A stretch of 64,000 bases of DNA. Origin: Micrasema longulum. Taxonomy: Eukaryota > Arthropoda > Insecta > Trichoptera > Brachycentridae. Position 1 is the first letter of the stretch. Every line of letters starts with the position of its first letter. The DNA lies in NCBI GenBank assembly GCA_022494885.1, contig JAGVSM010002646.1, positions 1 to 64,000 on the forward strand. Reading direction: 5' to 3'. The notes below the pieces were generated by a model that was not told the origin of the DNA, searched no databases, and saw only the letters and a list, made by a program, of their open reading frames with translations. A program made the translations under genes and the position numbers. This document shows, piece by piece, positions 21,400-32,160 of this stretch.

Positions 21400-21500
21400 C
21401 AAGACGAAACGCGTCACAATATACCCTTTGTATATTTTATAAAAAATAAAGTAGAATTATAATCCAATAAACTTGTTATATTTTGGATACATTACAAATT
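21400..21500 (+). repeat. Hammerhead-like direct repeat, copy 2
   Basis: CAAGACGAAACGCGTCACAA (GAAACGCGTC at 21406-21415) and the following about 85 bp repeat copy 1 with few changes, at a spacing of 199 bp. The upstream core is further decayed (CTAACAA). Head-to-tail repeats of this size carrying hammerheads are the layout of animal retrozymes. Confidence 0.6.
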
Positions 21501-22134
21501 AAGTTATGTGTGTACAATTGTACATGTCTTTCCAATGCGATAAAATAGAAATAATAATCTTATGTTTCAAGACTCATGTTTCTATAACGACCATAGTGAA
21601 ACATATCGTTAACATTTTAGGGTGGGTGTTTTCAGGAAAGTGGGATTTGCGTCTATGAGGTATTTTCAGTGTTGTAAAATATAATGGAATATTTAATAGT
21701 CTATCAACCTAGAGATGTTCAGCGGTTTCTTGTTGTTTTCGCGATAAGGTGCTCGTGTGAAGGAATATATTAAAATAATTAAATCAAGCAACCTCGGATT
21801 GGTTTTCCTACTATGTTGAAAGCAAAATACTTGCTTTGTTTTACGATAGGGTTACTAAGTATTTCACATATAGAAGATATATTTATTTAACTAACGTATG
21901 TATCTACATTAAATATGTATTTTCAAAATATACCGTAATAACATGCGCAATTGAACTACATAATTAACGTTAAATAAATTATGGAATTCCTACGCTGGCT
22001 CTGTAAGGAGAAAGTTGGGTATTATTGAAGTGAGAGTTTTTTTAAGTGCCTGTTTACATATGTACACTTTTTGAATTGAAAACTGTAGTGTCCACGCATA
22101 ATGTGTTAGTAAGCACTAACATAGTGATGAGAGG
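21501..22134. other. AT-rich spacer, nothing recognised
   Basis: No feature recognised. Confidence 0.4.
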
Positions 22135-22145
22135 TACATTATTGT

Positions 22146-22196
22146 TGAGGTTGCGAGCGGCGCGGGCACGGGACGGCCGGCTCTATTCATTCGGGT
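22146..22196. other. Short CpG-dense island
   Basis: GAGGTTGCGAGCGGCGCGGG, CACGGGACGGCCGGCTC is by far the most CpG-dense 40 bp of the window and lies in AT-rich DNA. It could be part of a first exon or promoter, or the end of a transposon. No splice sites or coding frame can be defended. Confidence 0.35.
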
Positions 22197-22434
22197 TTTC
22201 ACCTTCCTAGTCACTCACACACCCTTGTTATTTTAATTGTATTAATCTCTTCAGTATAATTAAGGCCCTCATTATCAACGATGGACGAACGATCCCATAC
22301 CTATTTTCATGAAAATTTCGAAAATCTGTAATAGCACTTTTTGATCGAAATATTTACGAAAAGTATTTTTGATTTGATAACATTTGGTGCCATTAACACT
22401 TTGAACAATTAATCTGAATTAACAAATAACAACA

Positions 22435-22940
22435 GACCGGAAAACATTAAAGAAAAGAAAATATGGAAGTCTAGGCATTTACAGGGCTTATGACCTGTCG
22501 TTGGCTGGTTTAAATGGCTTTAAGCTTACACACCGTGTAACATTTCCCATTTTGTTTATGTTTCTAATTCCCTTCTCTTAAACGTTTTCCATCTCTTTTA
22601 AAAAAATTTAAATTGTTTATTTACAATTCTTGAAAGAATTCCATTGTAATGATGTAATAACTTATATTAACTTATAAGTTATTAATTTAAAAATACTTGG
22701 TACACTTCCACTTATTTATTAGACCAGTCTGAAGATTCCCATAAAAGGGTGAAAGCGCTAATTGGTCAAATAAATAAGTGGAAGAGTTATTTTTAAATTA
22801 ATATCTTATTTGTAAATATAAGTTATTACATCATTTTCCATCTCTGTTGTTACTTTTTAATCTTAATGACTGCATAGGGGGTGAAATCCAGTATTTTGTC
22901 TACAAACATTTCGACAAACTCAAAATAATGTAATTAACCT
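22435..22940. mobile_element. Family F element interrupted by the hammerhead palindrome
   Basis: Left part: CAACAGACCGGAAAACATT, ATATGGAAGTCTAGGCATTT, ACAGGGCTTATGACCTGTCG, TTGGCTGGTTTAAATGGC, up to TTTTCCATCTC at about 22593. Right part: TTTTCCATCTCTGTTG, GGGGGTGAAATCCAG, TTTTGTCTACAAACATTTCG from about 22834. A 182 bp palindrome lies between them (22651-22832). Confidence 0.65.
22651..22832. ncRNA. Hammerhead ribozyme motif inside a 182 bp palindrome
   Basis: Plus-strand CTGAAGA (22729-22735) matches CUGANGA. CCC (22738-22740) and GGG (22747-22749) form stem II. GAA (22751-22753) precedes the self-complementary stem III AGCGCT (22754-22759), then cleavage-site A (22760). GACCAGT (22722-22728) pairs over all 7 positions with ATTGGTC (22761-22767), one of them G-U. 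Stem I then extends with few mismatches through TCCACTTATTTATT / AATAAATAAGTGGA, and with interruptions to GATGTAATAACTTATATT at both ends. All invariant core residues of a type I hammerhead are present; the U-U next to stem II is non-canonical. Confidence 0.7.
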
Positions 22941-23232
22941 TAAGGTTAACATAAGAAGAAGCGCTACTTTTATTAAGTATTAAATATACAGTTGGCCACT
23001 TTTGATACTATTTTTAGCGTTCGGTCATCTTTAATACTGAGAGCCTCAATTGTTAAACGAAGTATTAGAGTTTTCATTTTTAATCTTATAAGTATTTATC
23101 AAACCTATCCGAGAAACGCTCATTCGGCCAAACTCAGAGAAGCTGAGCAAAGCGTAAAAATATTATTTTTTATGTTAACAAATGTTTTTTTCCGTCACTC
23201 TTTAAGGTGAAATATCTACTCCTTATACCTTA

Positions 23233-23413
23233 AGGTAAATCTGCACTAGAGCGTCATTGCACGGCCCTGCGCGGTGCGTCACGGCAACAAAAAATATCCT
23301 TTCAACTTTTTTTTTTTCAAAGGATGAAACAAATTGCACTACAGTGCACCACACTGCGTGGAACACCATACAAAATTTTGTCGCACAGCGATGATGTAAT
23401 GCAGTTTGACCTT
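23233..23413. mobile_element. 181 bp MITE with imperfect ends and TA flanks
   Basis: AGGTAAATCTGCACTAGAGCGTC at the left and GATGATGTAATGCAGTTTGACCTT at the right are imperfect inverted repeats. TA flanks both sides (23231-23232, 23414-23415). The inside is GC-richer and non-coding. Confidence 0.5.
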
Positions 23414-23810
23414 TACATAAAATATTTGGGAGTTCACGTAACTAAGGACGTTGGAATATGCATGAAGGTCTCTTAAACCACAAAGGAATTGCCAAAGCAA
23501 GTTATCACGATGCGTACTGTCTGGAACTCTTATATATGCTTGGTCAAAACAAAATGTCGATTATTCAACTTTTGCGCAATGCCAGAACTCCTGAATGGGT
23601 GCAAATCCTGGCACCTTACTAAAATGAAAAATATCAAACATCTGAGTCCTTGAAGAGTGCCTGAAGAAAATATTAGGTAAAAGGTGGTTTGATTTCATAA
23701 CTCTAACGGACGCAACAGTCTTTTATAACGAGAGTGTAGCAGGAGACTTGGCTTGGACACAAATCATAACAAAAACGGAAGTTTAAAAACGGACGCAACA
23801 GCCTTTAATG
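23414..23810. other. Stretch with a GGACGCAACAG repeat pair
   Basis: AACGGACGCAACAGTCTTTTATAACG (23703) and AACGGACGCAACAGCCTTTAATGGG (23788) are partial direct repeats 85 bp apart. ATAACGAGAGTGTAGCAGGAGACTTGGC (23727-23754) resembles ACAACGAGAGTGTGTTAGAAGACTTGGC at 24221-24248. The origin is unknown, probably a decayed DNA transposon. Confidence 0.4.
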
Positions 23811-24450
23811 GGCCTGCCACACACGTACGCCGTACGTCATGCTCCTCGTCGTGCCCACCGCTCCCTACTCTTTCGGTTTTTTGAGCGCGAGTCAAAGGAC
23901 CGGCAATATAAGCGCGAGTAGCTAGGCATATAATGGCGCGGTTGCAGTACGCATCGAGTGCTCATACAAGACGAACGCGTCATTTTTAATGATGTACATT
24001 TCTTTGTATCACATTGACATAATGAGCTATACTTAAAATGCATAGCGCACATACTGACACAGTATTATCGTCCATTGTATAGCAAAAACAAATGACAAGT
24101 GCAAAGTGTCGCGATCAATTGCACGAGTAGAACAGTGAGAGGGCAACATTGGGCAAAAGAGCGGCAGCACGAGGAGCATAGTGCTGAGCAGCGCAAGAAC
24201 CATAGTGTAGCGGGGCTGTTACAACGAGAGTGTGTTAGAAGACTTGGCATGGACATAAGTTGCGGATGCCTCAGGAAAGCTTTAACCCAATTAGCCTCTT
24301 CTTCACACTTGCGAATTCTCGCCGTATTAGAAAGCCGTCAATGACAGTCTTTCCGCTTTTTTTGGTGGAATTAAGGGATGCAAGATAGACGAGGAAGGAG
24401 GCGAGAGTGCTGGCAAGGGATAAGGTCTCCTGGAGACGTCTAGTGATATT
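23811..24450. other. GC-richer block, possibly a decayed DNA transposon
   Basis: Base composition is visibly higher in G+C than either side. It starts with GGGCCTGCCACACACGTACG, which resembles DNA-transposon termini, and contains the palindromic ACGTACGCCGTACGT. No matching inverted end was found. The frame at 24099-24344 (GLLQRECVRRLGMDISCG, arginine-rich) has no domain I can defend; a PIF/Harbinger nuclease start is possible but weak. Confidence 0.35.
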
Positions 24451-26940
24451 CACGTGAGTTGATTTTCTTATTCAAGATTTTTACCAGAGACTAGTCATCA
24501 ATTTCACTCAGAAATGAATTTTTAATCCACCCGAACACAAATAAAACAGTTTGAATGATTTCTCATACAATTTGAAAATAAATCTGTTTTCTCCACGTCC
24601 AAGTATTTTTGATAACAAAATAACCCCTTCTTTATGGTGACGCTTCGTATAAGGAAACGGTTATTTTCATGTTGATGTTATTTTGTCAATCAAAATGGAA
24701 TAAAACACATTTTTTATTCAAAATAACGCCTGACTTATTTAACGCCCGCAATCGATCATGGTCCGTTACGTTTAACTACATCTATTAAACTAAATGCCAA
24801 ATTTCATGTTTAGCGGGAGCTCGTAAATTTAACGTCAGTTTACATCCAAACTTTGTTTATGGGGGGATGATAGTTAATTCGCTTTAGCATTAATCCACTG
24901 TTTAACGTTATCACAATAAAACTGGACCGGGTAAAGAAAACGAGGTTAGTGTTATCTCGGGGTTGTTTTTATTCCCGCCGTGACGTTTGTGGTAACTTTT
25001 AATTGCAACCAAAATTATATCTATTTCCTTATTTGAAAACGTGAGCTCTTTAATGTGACGTAATTGGCATAGTGTTGGAAATAATTGTACTTAATAAATA
25101 TCTTAGCAGGCAACTACTATGAATATAAAAGACTAGTTTTTCTCAAAATCTTCCAGTACACACATAAGAAAAAAAAATCATGTATTTAGGTATAAAAAAT
25201 AATTTTAAATGAAATATTTCATCTATCGAAATCTCCAAAAATGGCAAATATTGAATATTCGGTGATAAATGTATAAAAAACTTATTTGAGAGAATTAGAT
25301 GTTATCAATTTAATCACTAAACTAGACACACATTTAACCCCCTCAGCAACAGCGTCAGACCTCAGGTACACGATGAAAAAAAAAATCTCGTTATTTTTTT
25401 AACCAATTTGCCTCATTTTTAGCATGCATTTAGCCAAAAATATATTAAAAAAATATAAATATATTCTTTACAAAACAATACATTTTTATGTTGGTAGCCC
25501 ACGATTGTTTTAACGTTTGTGTTTTATTAAGATTGTTTTCTTATTTTTTTTATTTTTATTTTTAAATTGTACTTTTATAAGTACTATGTATGTTCAAAGT
25601 TTCTAATATTTTTATTTGTTTTATGTGTTTTTCGTCATTATTTTATATGAAAAACAAAGTATTTAAAACAGTGATATAAATCTTTTGTACTCTGTACCTT
25701 TATTTTACACCCCCTGAGCCCCAATGTCATTCACGAAGTACATGTTTGTTTTTTTTAACCATGCAAACTTAAAAAAATATGTATAATAGGATTTATAAAT
25801 GCAAAAAAATTTTTTTTTTCTCTGGTACTGAGAGGGTTAATAATTGATTATCTGGCGATCATTTCCTAACCTCAGATAACCGCACAGTGATTCGTGGTTC
25901 TATTTGCACACAGACTGTTAAAGGCTTAATAAATATGTTAATACTGCTTACTGAATCGGCATTAACTTTCAAAATGATATGATTAAATGTAATAAATAAA
26001 ACACTAATCATATTCCACTTTCATTTATTGTGGACCACAGAGAATTTTTACGTATATTTCTGTTGATTTAAGTATATACCTGATTCCTGAGTTTTGAAAA
26101 AAGTACTGAATAAACTATGTTTTTTATACAGATATTCTAAAATTATTAGTTCAATTCATCTAAAATAATCATTAAAACATATAAAACCTATCAATTAGAG
26201 ACAATCAGTATCAAACAATAAAACTAATACTTATTTTGAAATACAAAAAACAATAATTTCAAACAATTATTATTCAATGATCTTTATACGCTGCAACTGG
26301 ATGATAACTGTAGTATCTTCTTCCAATCAATTATGTTGATTATGATGATTCAGAATTAGAAAATGTATGTTTTTATGGTGTTTAAGGTTCTGGCTCTCAA
26401 ATAACTTCCAACTCTAGGGGAGCGAAATTTGTTTCTGCACCGGAAATAAACCCCTTTGAATTCTTACATTATTAACCTTTGTTTTGTTATCCGAATAATC
26501 CAAAGATCCACATTAGCATATTAATGCTTCCAATGAATTGAAAAGGAAAAGTTAAAGCTATTGAATCTTTGTTCAATGTATGGCTTGCTGTGTTTGATAT
26601 ACATGGAAGTATTATTGTTTACCGCAAATGACCTTAGAGTTTAGCCCTTAATGAAATTAATATACAAGACAATCTACTTAAGGGAGCTCAAAGGGTTAAA
26701 AACAAAAATAAAACACTGCATTGTTTAAGATTGCCCTAGCTTCTAATAACCCTCTTTTAAAGAGAATATCAGTTTAGAATTCAATTTATGTTAATACTTT
26801 AAAATTCAAAAATAATGTAAAAACACGTTTAAAAAAAATTTTGTAATAAATAAGATTGACTTTATAAACTGACATTTTGTAGTCGCATTGACTCAACTAC
26901 TTTTTCTTTACTTAAATTTAATTATTTTCAGTGCCCGAGC
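24451..26940. other. AT-rich stretch, nothing recognised
   Basis: About 2.5 kb without a defensible feature. ATTATTTTCAG at 26930-26940 looks like a 3' splice site before TGCCCGAGCAGACGAAGAG, but no exon could be supported. Confidence 0.45.
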
Positions 26941-26956
26941 AGACGAAGAGTACAGT

Positions 26957-26992
26957 TATTTTATTTATTTTATTTTATTTTATTTTATTTGG
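26957..26992. repeat. (TTTTA)n microsatellite
   Basis: Repeated TTATT/TTTTA units in tandem. Confidence 0.85.
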
Positions 26993-27125
26993 GATTTTCA
27001 CAGCTATTACATAAACAAAATAATTAGAAAAAACTTAACAATACTAAAGCCAATTAAAAAAATCCACTGTAAATATAATGACACATTATATATAAGAAAA
27101 GAAGTTTAGTAATTGTATTTGTGTG

Positions 27126-27240
27126 ACGTTTGTATTCATGTGTATGTGAATGTGTGTATGCGTGAATGAATGAGGGAGAGGATACATGTGCGTGTGGAAA
27201 TGAATGAGGGAGAGGGTGCGTGTGTGTGGGTGCGTAAGTA
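27126..27240. repeat. GT-rich low-complexity tract with a tandem duplication
   Basis: TGTATGTGAATGTGTGTATG, then (G)AATGAATGAGGGAGAGG occurs twice (from about 27163 and 27200), with GTGCGTGTGTGTGGGTGCG at the end. Typical of a decaying microsatellite. Confidence 0.7.
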
Positions 27241-27775
27241 TGAAAAAAAATAATTGCTTAAAACTTGTAAATTGTATTTAAAATGGTACAATAAAGAGCT
27301 TAGTAAAAAGTTAGAAACCTTTTTGTTAAAATTCAAATGACGAAATGATATAAATTGTGTTTTTTTTTTTAAGTATGTTAAATTTCAAAACCGTATTCTG
27401 AAAAAAAAAAAGCATTTTATTTTTTGAATGTAACTGATACACATCGAATGAATAATGTGCGACGAGTCCTATACAATACAGTAGGTAACCACAAAATGCA
27501 GTAAATACGAAATAATGACAACAATAAAATAAGGTTTCACAATACGCGAACGTTGATTCAAAACGAACACACAAATGCATATGTTATCTGTGTAAAATAT
27601 AACTATTGTTCTATTTTTTTATAGGGTTACTATCCTGGACGATTATTATTAAATTTATGGCTGGAGTTCAGGTGAAAACAAATTTTAAAAAATGATCAGG
27701 TAGTGGTTGGCGCATTTGCCCATTATGCTTCAGGTTTTTGATTTGATTTGGAATATAATTTATTTTAGAGGTGGT
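27241..27775. other. AT-rich stretch, nothing recognised
   Basis: No feature recognised. Confidence 0.4.
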
Positions 27776-27779
27776 TCGA

Positions 27780-27955
27780 TACTGCTATAATATCTGTCCC
27801 TTGACTAGGCCCGGGACCTCAAGCATGGTAGGCAAACACACCAGTCACTACAATACGAGACGGACTTGTTTCCACTCGATTTCCTTTATCAAGATTTTAT
27901 CCCAAAAGTAGCCATCGAGTCGAAAACGCTTTTCCAGGGTTCTGAATCTATTATA
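27780..27955 (-). mobile_element. Composite SINE S2, best-preserved copy
   Basis: On the minus strand: CAGAACCCTGGAAAAGCG, TTTTCGACTCGATGGCTACT, TTTGGGATAAAATCTTGATA, AAGGAAATCGAGTGG, then CTCGTATTGTAGTGACTGG (A box), GTTTGCCTACCATGCTTGAG, GTCCCGGGC (truncated B box). The leader precedes the tRNA-like part, the reverse of the usual SINE order. Confidence 0.75.
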
Positions 27956-28800
27956 GTTACAGGACTGTGTTCTTAATTTGCCTTGAAGGGAAAGCGGACA
28001 GTTTTTTTTTATTAAAAAATATTTCAATGTTATTATAAAAAAAATATTTATTAATACTTTTGCGTCATACATTTCCTGTGGCAAAATAAAATTTTGAGTG
28101 TTGTTTTGTAAGCAACAAAAAATATGTACTCGTATATGTATAGTTTTATAACATCATTTCTTATTTGTTTTCAAAAGCATATTTTCAACAAAACGAGAGC
28201 ATCTTTGGTTAATGAGGCTGCGTTAAAGGCAGCATTAATTAAATCCCCTAAAAAAGCGGAATTAAATCCGAAAACAGTTATTCAGAAACGCACAAATGGT
28301 AACCATTTATTTATTCCAGGGTGGTGATAAAAAGCTCAGATACATTTATCCTTGTCCAATGTAGAGCCTGGTAGAAGTACGCCCATAACAAGGCCGAGCT
28401 TTAGAATTAACGAATACTTCGTCTCTCGCAAGAAGAAAACAAAATCAGCTTTTTTAATGCTGTGCTTGAATGGAAGAGGACATTCATGTGAGTAATGTAC
28501 CACGTGATGTATGTTCTCCTGGTATATTCATACATCAAGTTTATTACTTCAGCACTTAAAAATGGTTCAAAAACATTTTTTTAAACGCAATCTCGTTATA
28601 AATGGTGCCATTAATTCAATATCATAAAGATGAAGAACGATAACTGGCACAGAAATGAGATACAATCTCAGAAGAATATTCTTAAAATGATTTATAAAGT
28701 AAACGGTAAAGTTTACATTTTCAGATGAATAGTCTCCTGGAATACGTTTTCGTATAAATTAGGTCACAAACAACTAAAATAATGCCGACTGCATACATTT
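27956..28800. other. AT-rich stretch, nothing recognised
   Basis: The open frame at 28124-28327 (ending VIQKRTNGNHLFIPGW) has no recognised domain. No repeats recognised. Confidence 0.4.
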
Positions 28801-28805
28801 TTTAA

Positions 28806-29056
28806 ATATTTTGAGTTTATCCGAATATGTACACAACGACCAGATTTCACCCGCCAGGGAGGTATTAAGATTTGCATATTACAACATAGATGGAGAATAT
28901 TTAAGAGAAGAAATTATGGATGTCCAGACATTATCAGGACATAGGCAGAGATGAATGTTACACAGCCACTATTACTAGCCAATGTCATAAGTCCTGTTAA
29001 TGCTTGGACTTATATTTTGTTCTCTAAAATGTTCTCCATTTCTTTTGTTAAATGAT
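28806..29056. mobile_element. Family F, compact diverged copy
   Basis: Arms TTTTGAGTTTATCCGAATAT, TTTCACCCGCCAGGGAGG, ATTATGGATGTCCAGACATT and, inverted, GAATGTTACACAGCCACT, GCCAATGTCATAAGTCCTGT, TAATGCTTGGACTT, ATGTTCTCCATTTC. The core between the arms is deleted. Confidence 0.65.
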
Positions 29057-29595
29057 AACACTGCTGTTTTTTTGTCAAATATGCAATGAATAAATTTAAA
29101 AATTATCTCGTGCACACAGTATCAATAAGTCAGTTATTAGCAGTGCACGCTGGTTAAATGATAAGCGTATATACGAGCATGATATTTAAATTATTTTTTG
29201 TTAACATGGCTTAGTTATTTTTTTATTCTTATAAGTTGTAAAAAGGAATTATTTAACAGTATGTCACTATGTTATTTTTCTTTCAAATGTCTTAACTTCA
29301 GAATATTCTGTATTTTGGATGATGTTACTTTTTTGCAAAATGTTACAGTACCGCGCTCAAATCATTTTTTTAACACAGCCTTTTAAAAGTTAATAACATT
29401 TAACTAAAAAATATAAAATCATCCTCCCATTGTGTTCGCTTTAAAAATTGAAAAAAAAAATTTAGTGATAACTTAAAAATTTACGATAATTATTAACACA
29501 AACATAATGTATCGTTATGGCTGAAGTTATAAAGTAATACAATAGTAAAGCTTTTTTTTAGCTCACACAAAACATAGTGATGTCGCGTAGCTAGT
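29057..29595. other. AT-rich stretch, nothing recognised
   Basis: No feature recognised. Confidence 0.4.
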
Positions 29596-29599
29596 GACT

Positions 29600-30330
29600 G
29601 GCGTTGTCATCAACCATCATTCGGAAATCGGTAGATTTTAGTAGATTGGGGAACGTATTAAAATTTCCGTAATTTTTTTTATAACAAAATTGTATTATTT
29701 TAAATCAAACCAAATGCGGCCCCCTTGAACTAATGGCTGACGCTTGCCTGACACACGGGGTGTGACGGATTCGATCTCTAGTGAAATCACAATCATTTGC
29801 GTTAATTTTTACGTTTTCCATAATTTTAAGCCTTACGATAAAATATTAACTGCTTATCGCTGAAATAGGTTACTACATTTGAGAAGAAAATAGTTATAGG
29901 TTAACAAAAACGTTTTATTTTTTAAGTGATCTGCTGACACTGAATTTAATAAAATAGAAACCAAGAAATTATTGATAGAAATGACATAGTTTTAATTGTT
30001 TAACTATAGTTAATTAAATATTCAGGAATCACTTTATACCGATACTAACTAATCAATGTATATATAACATATAACCGAAGGATAAGTTGTATTCATAATA
30101 CTAAACAAATGGCAGAAAATGTAGCTTTCTGAGCAAACAAAAAAATAAAGTATTGTTTTACTCATTTTTAAGTGGATTGCCTGTATCGAGGACGAATAAA
30201 TAGTGGAAAATGTACGGAAAAAATGGAAATGTTTAAAAATCGGTAGAATTTCGATAAATTCGGTAGATCGGTAGATTTCTCTAAAAAATCGGTAGATCTA
30301 CCGTAAAATTGGTAGGGTTAGCAACGCTGC
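29600..30330. mobile_element. Possible DNA element with GGTAGAT-rich ends
   Basis: GGCGTTGTCATCAACC..CGGTAGATTTTAGTAGATTG at the left and TCGGTAGAT repeats with CGGTAGATCTACCG and GGTAGGGTTAGCAACGC at the right are inverted relatives. Direct TCGGTAGA units occur four times at 30239-30298. A tRNA-like piece lies inside at 29703-29790. The ends are too decayed for target duplications. Confidence 0.4.
29703..29790 (+). repeat. tRNA-like SINE head, decayed
   Basis: CTTGAACTAATGGCTGACGC resembles an A box. GTGACGGATTCGATCTC is a B box at tRNA-like spacing, then AGTGAAATCAC. No clover-leaf arms can be drawn. Confidence 0.45.
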
Positions 30331-32080
30331 TCGTGACTGTCAGTTTGAATATTGACATGTTATTTTTTAAAATTCGAATGAAATATATTGAATGTCATTT
30401 TTATTTGGCGCTGCCAGTTTATGTGAATAAACATATTTATTGATTTGTCCCAAAAAACGAACATTGCTAAAAATACATATGTGAAGTACATTATTATTTG
30501 TATACATACATATTGGAATTAATACGAATAATTATGACTTTTAATCAATAATTTAAACACAGCGATGGCCGTTTAAGAAGACTATGAAACAATTATTTAA
30601 TAAAAAATACAAAAAATATTTTTTTCAAATGCACTAAAAATATTATTGATCACAAAAAAGGGAGATAAAAATAATAATGCACTATTTTTTCATTGATTGC
30701 CATTACAAGTGTATCATTACAAATAATCATTTTTATTCACAGTCACAGGTGGAGTAATTTCAAAATTTAAAAAAAATCATGGCGATGATGATACAATACA
30801 TAATAAATATGTATTTAAAAAAAATTGACTGGGATAGTTTTTTTTGTAAATATATTTTTTTTAAACCCTGAACTTTTTAACAATGAAGACAACAATATAA
30901 TCATTGTACATGGGTACTTTTATTTTATTTTTGTGTATTCGTAACGTTTTTATAGTTTTAGGAAAAACTTGTAGTTCTTACATAAAAATTTATCATCTGG
31001 GTTGTACCTTGTAAATAGGGTTGGGTTAATCCAACACAATTCCCCGATGTCGCAGTTTCACTAATCTCCTCAATTCTTCAAGCACTACCAACCCTTATTT
31101 TCCAAGCGTAGAAATTTTGTGGTAGAATAGAAGAGAAACTATTATTTTTTTGTCTGAGATTGTCGGGACTTTTTTACTGAATATCTAAAACAAGGGGTGT
31201 TGACTCGTTGTTGACAGATTCACGCAAATTTAGTAATGACCTGTCAAAAATTATTGCATGTACTTAAATAAAGGGAGCTATACAAAAAAGTGTTTAAGCG
31301 TTATGATTCAATTTGCTAATTTTTACTGACAATAACAAAAAGTACATTCAAGTATCACTATATTTAAGCTTACCTTTGCGTTTGAGGTTAGAATGTCGTT
31401 TTTGTAGGATATTGTTTGGAATACGTGCTACATCATATGAACGTAGTTATGCATAAAGCAGCCATCCACAAAAAAATTAATTTGAGATAATAGCACCTTG
31501 GTGAAAACAGTGAATTTTTTCAATCTACTCACCGGTTGGAATGTTTTTGACTTTAACAAATGATAAACAATGAGTACATTAGTTTTTTTTATATTACAAA
31601 CAAGAACATTATTATGTTATTCACCAGTTTAAAAGATTTTTTAATTACCGTGAGATTTTTTTAGTGCTGTGAGTTTTTTTTGCAAATTGAGAAATGCCGT
31701 TTTTGCGATCGATGCCATTTTCAGATAGTGATTAATACAGGTTTTTGTATGAAAGCGGTCTAGCTGTATTTCAAAAAACATAAACTTGACCTTACTGTAC
31801 CCGATAACATTAAAATCTATTTTTTCAAAATTGAGGAATGGCTGCTTTCTGCAAGCCACGTTCATTTATCGTAAAGGCATGATCGCTACAGGTTACACCT
31901 GAATAGATACATAAATAAAAATGGTTTACACATATTGCATGAAAATTTAACGACTTGCGAACTTTTCGATTCGTGATTTTGTTTTAACATCTATTTTTTA
32001 GAGTGACAAAATTACATATAAACAAATGCAACGAATCAGCAGATAAGAGTAAATACAAGATGATACTGGAAGAAATTGAC
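30331..32080. other. AT-rich stretch, nothing firm
   Basis: Only a short minus-strand frame near 31026-31110 (VLEELRRLVKLRHRGIVLD-stop) looks protein-like; it is too short to assign. The rest is featureless. Confidence 0.4.
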
Positions 32081-32084
32081 AGGC

Positions 32085-32160
32085 GCCGTAACGCAATTGG
32101 TTAAACGGCCAACTGTGAAACTGGCATCGCGGATTCGATTCTCGCTAGTTCCTAAAAAAA
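32085..32160 (+). repeat. tRNA-like SINE head
   Basis: GCGCCGTAACGCAATTGGTTAAACGGCC (A-box region), a possible anticodon arm GCCAACTGTGAAACTGGC, and GCGGATTCGATTCTCGC (B box), then an A-run. The acceptor stem is not paired, so I call it a SINE head, not a tRNA gene. Confidence 0.55.

Noticed and set aside
23960..23985. Another hammerhead half-site (ACAAGACGAACGCGTCAT)
   Set aside because: It differs from GAAACGCGTC by loss of one A, lacks a CUGANGA core and lacks the repeat body; treated as coincidence.
26930..26960. Exon after ATTATTTTCAG
   Set aside because: Good 3' splice-site look but no donor, domain or coding bias follows; an AT-rich microsatellite begins within 30 bases.
31026..31110. 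Minus-strand VLEELRRLVKLRHRGIVLD-stop as a LINE C-terminus
   Set aside because: Only about 20 residues, with no second copy in the window and no supporting 3' UTR structure.
32085..32160. tRNA-His-like gene (GTG in a possible anticodon loop)
   Set aside because: The anticodon stem is weak and the acceptor stem is unpaired; an A-run follows, as in retroposed SINE heads.
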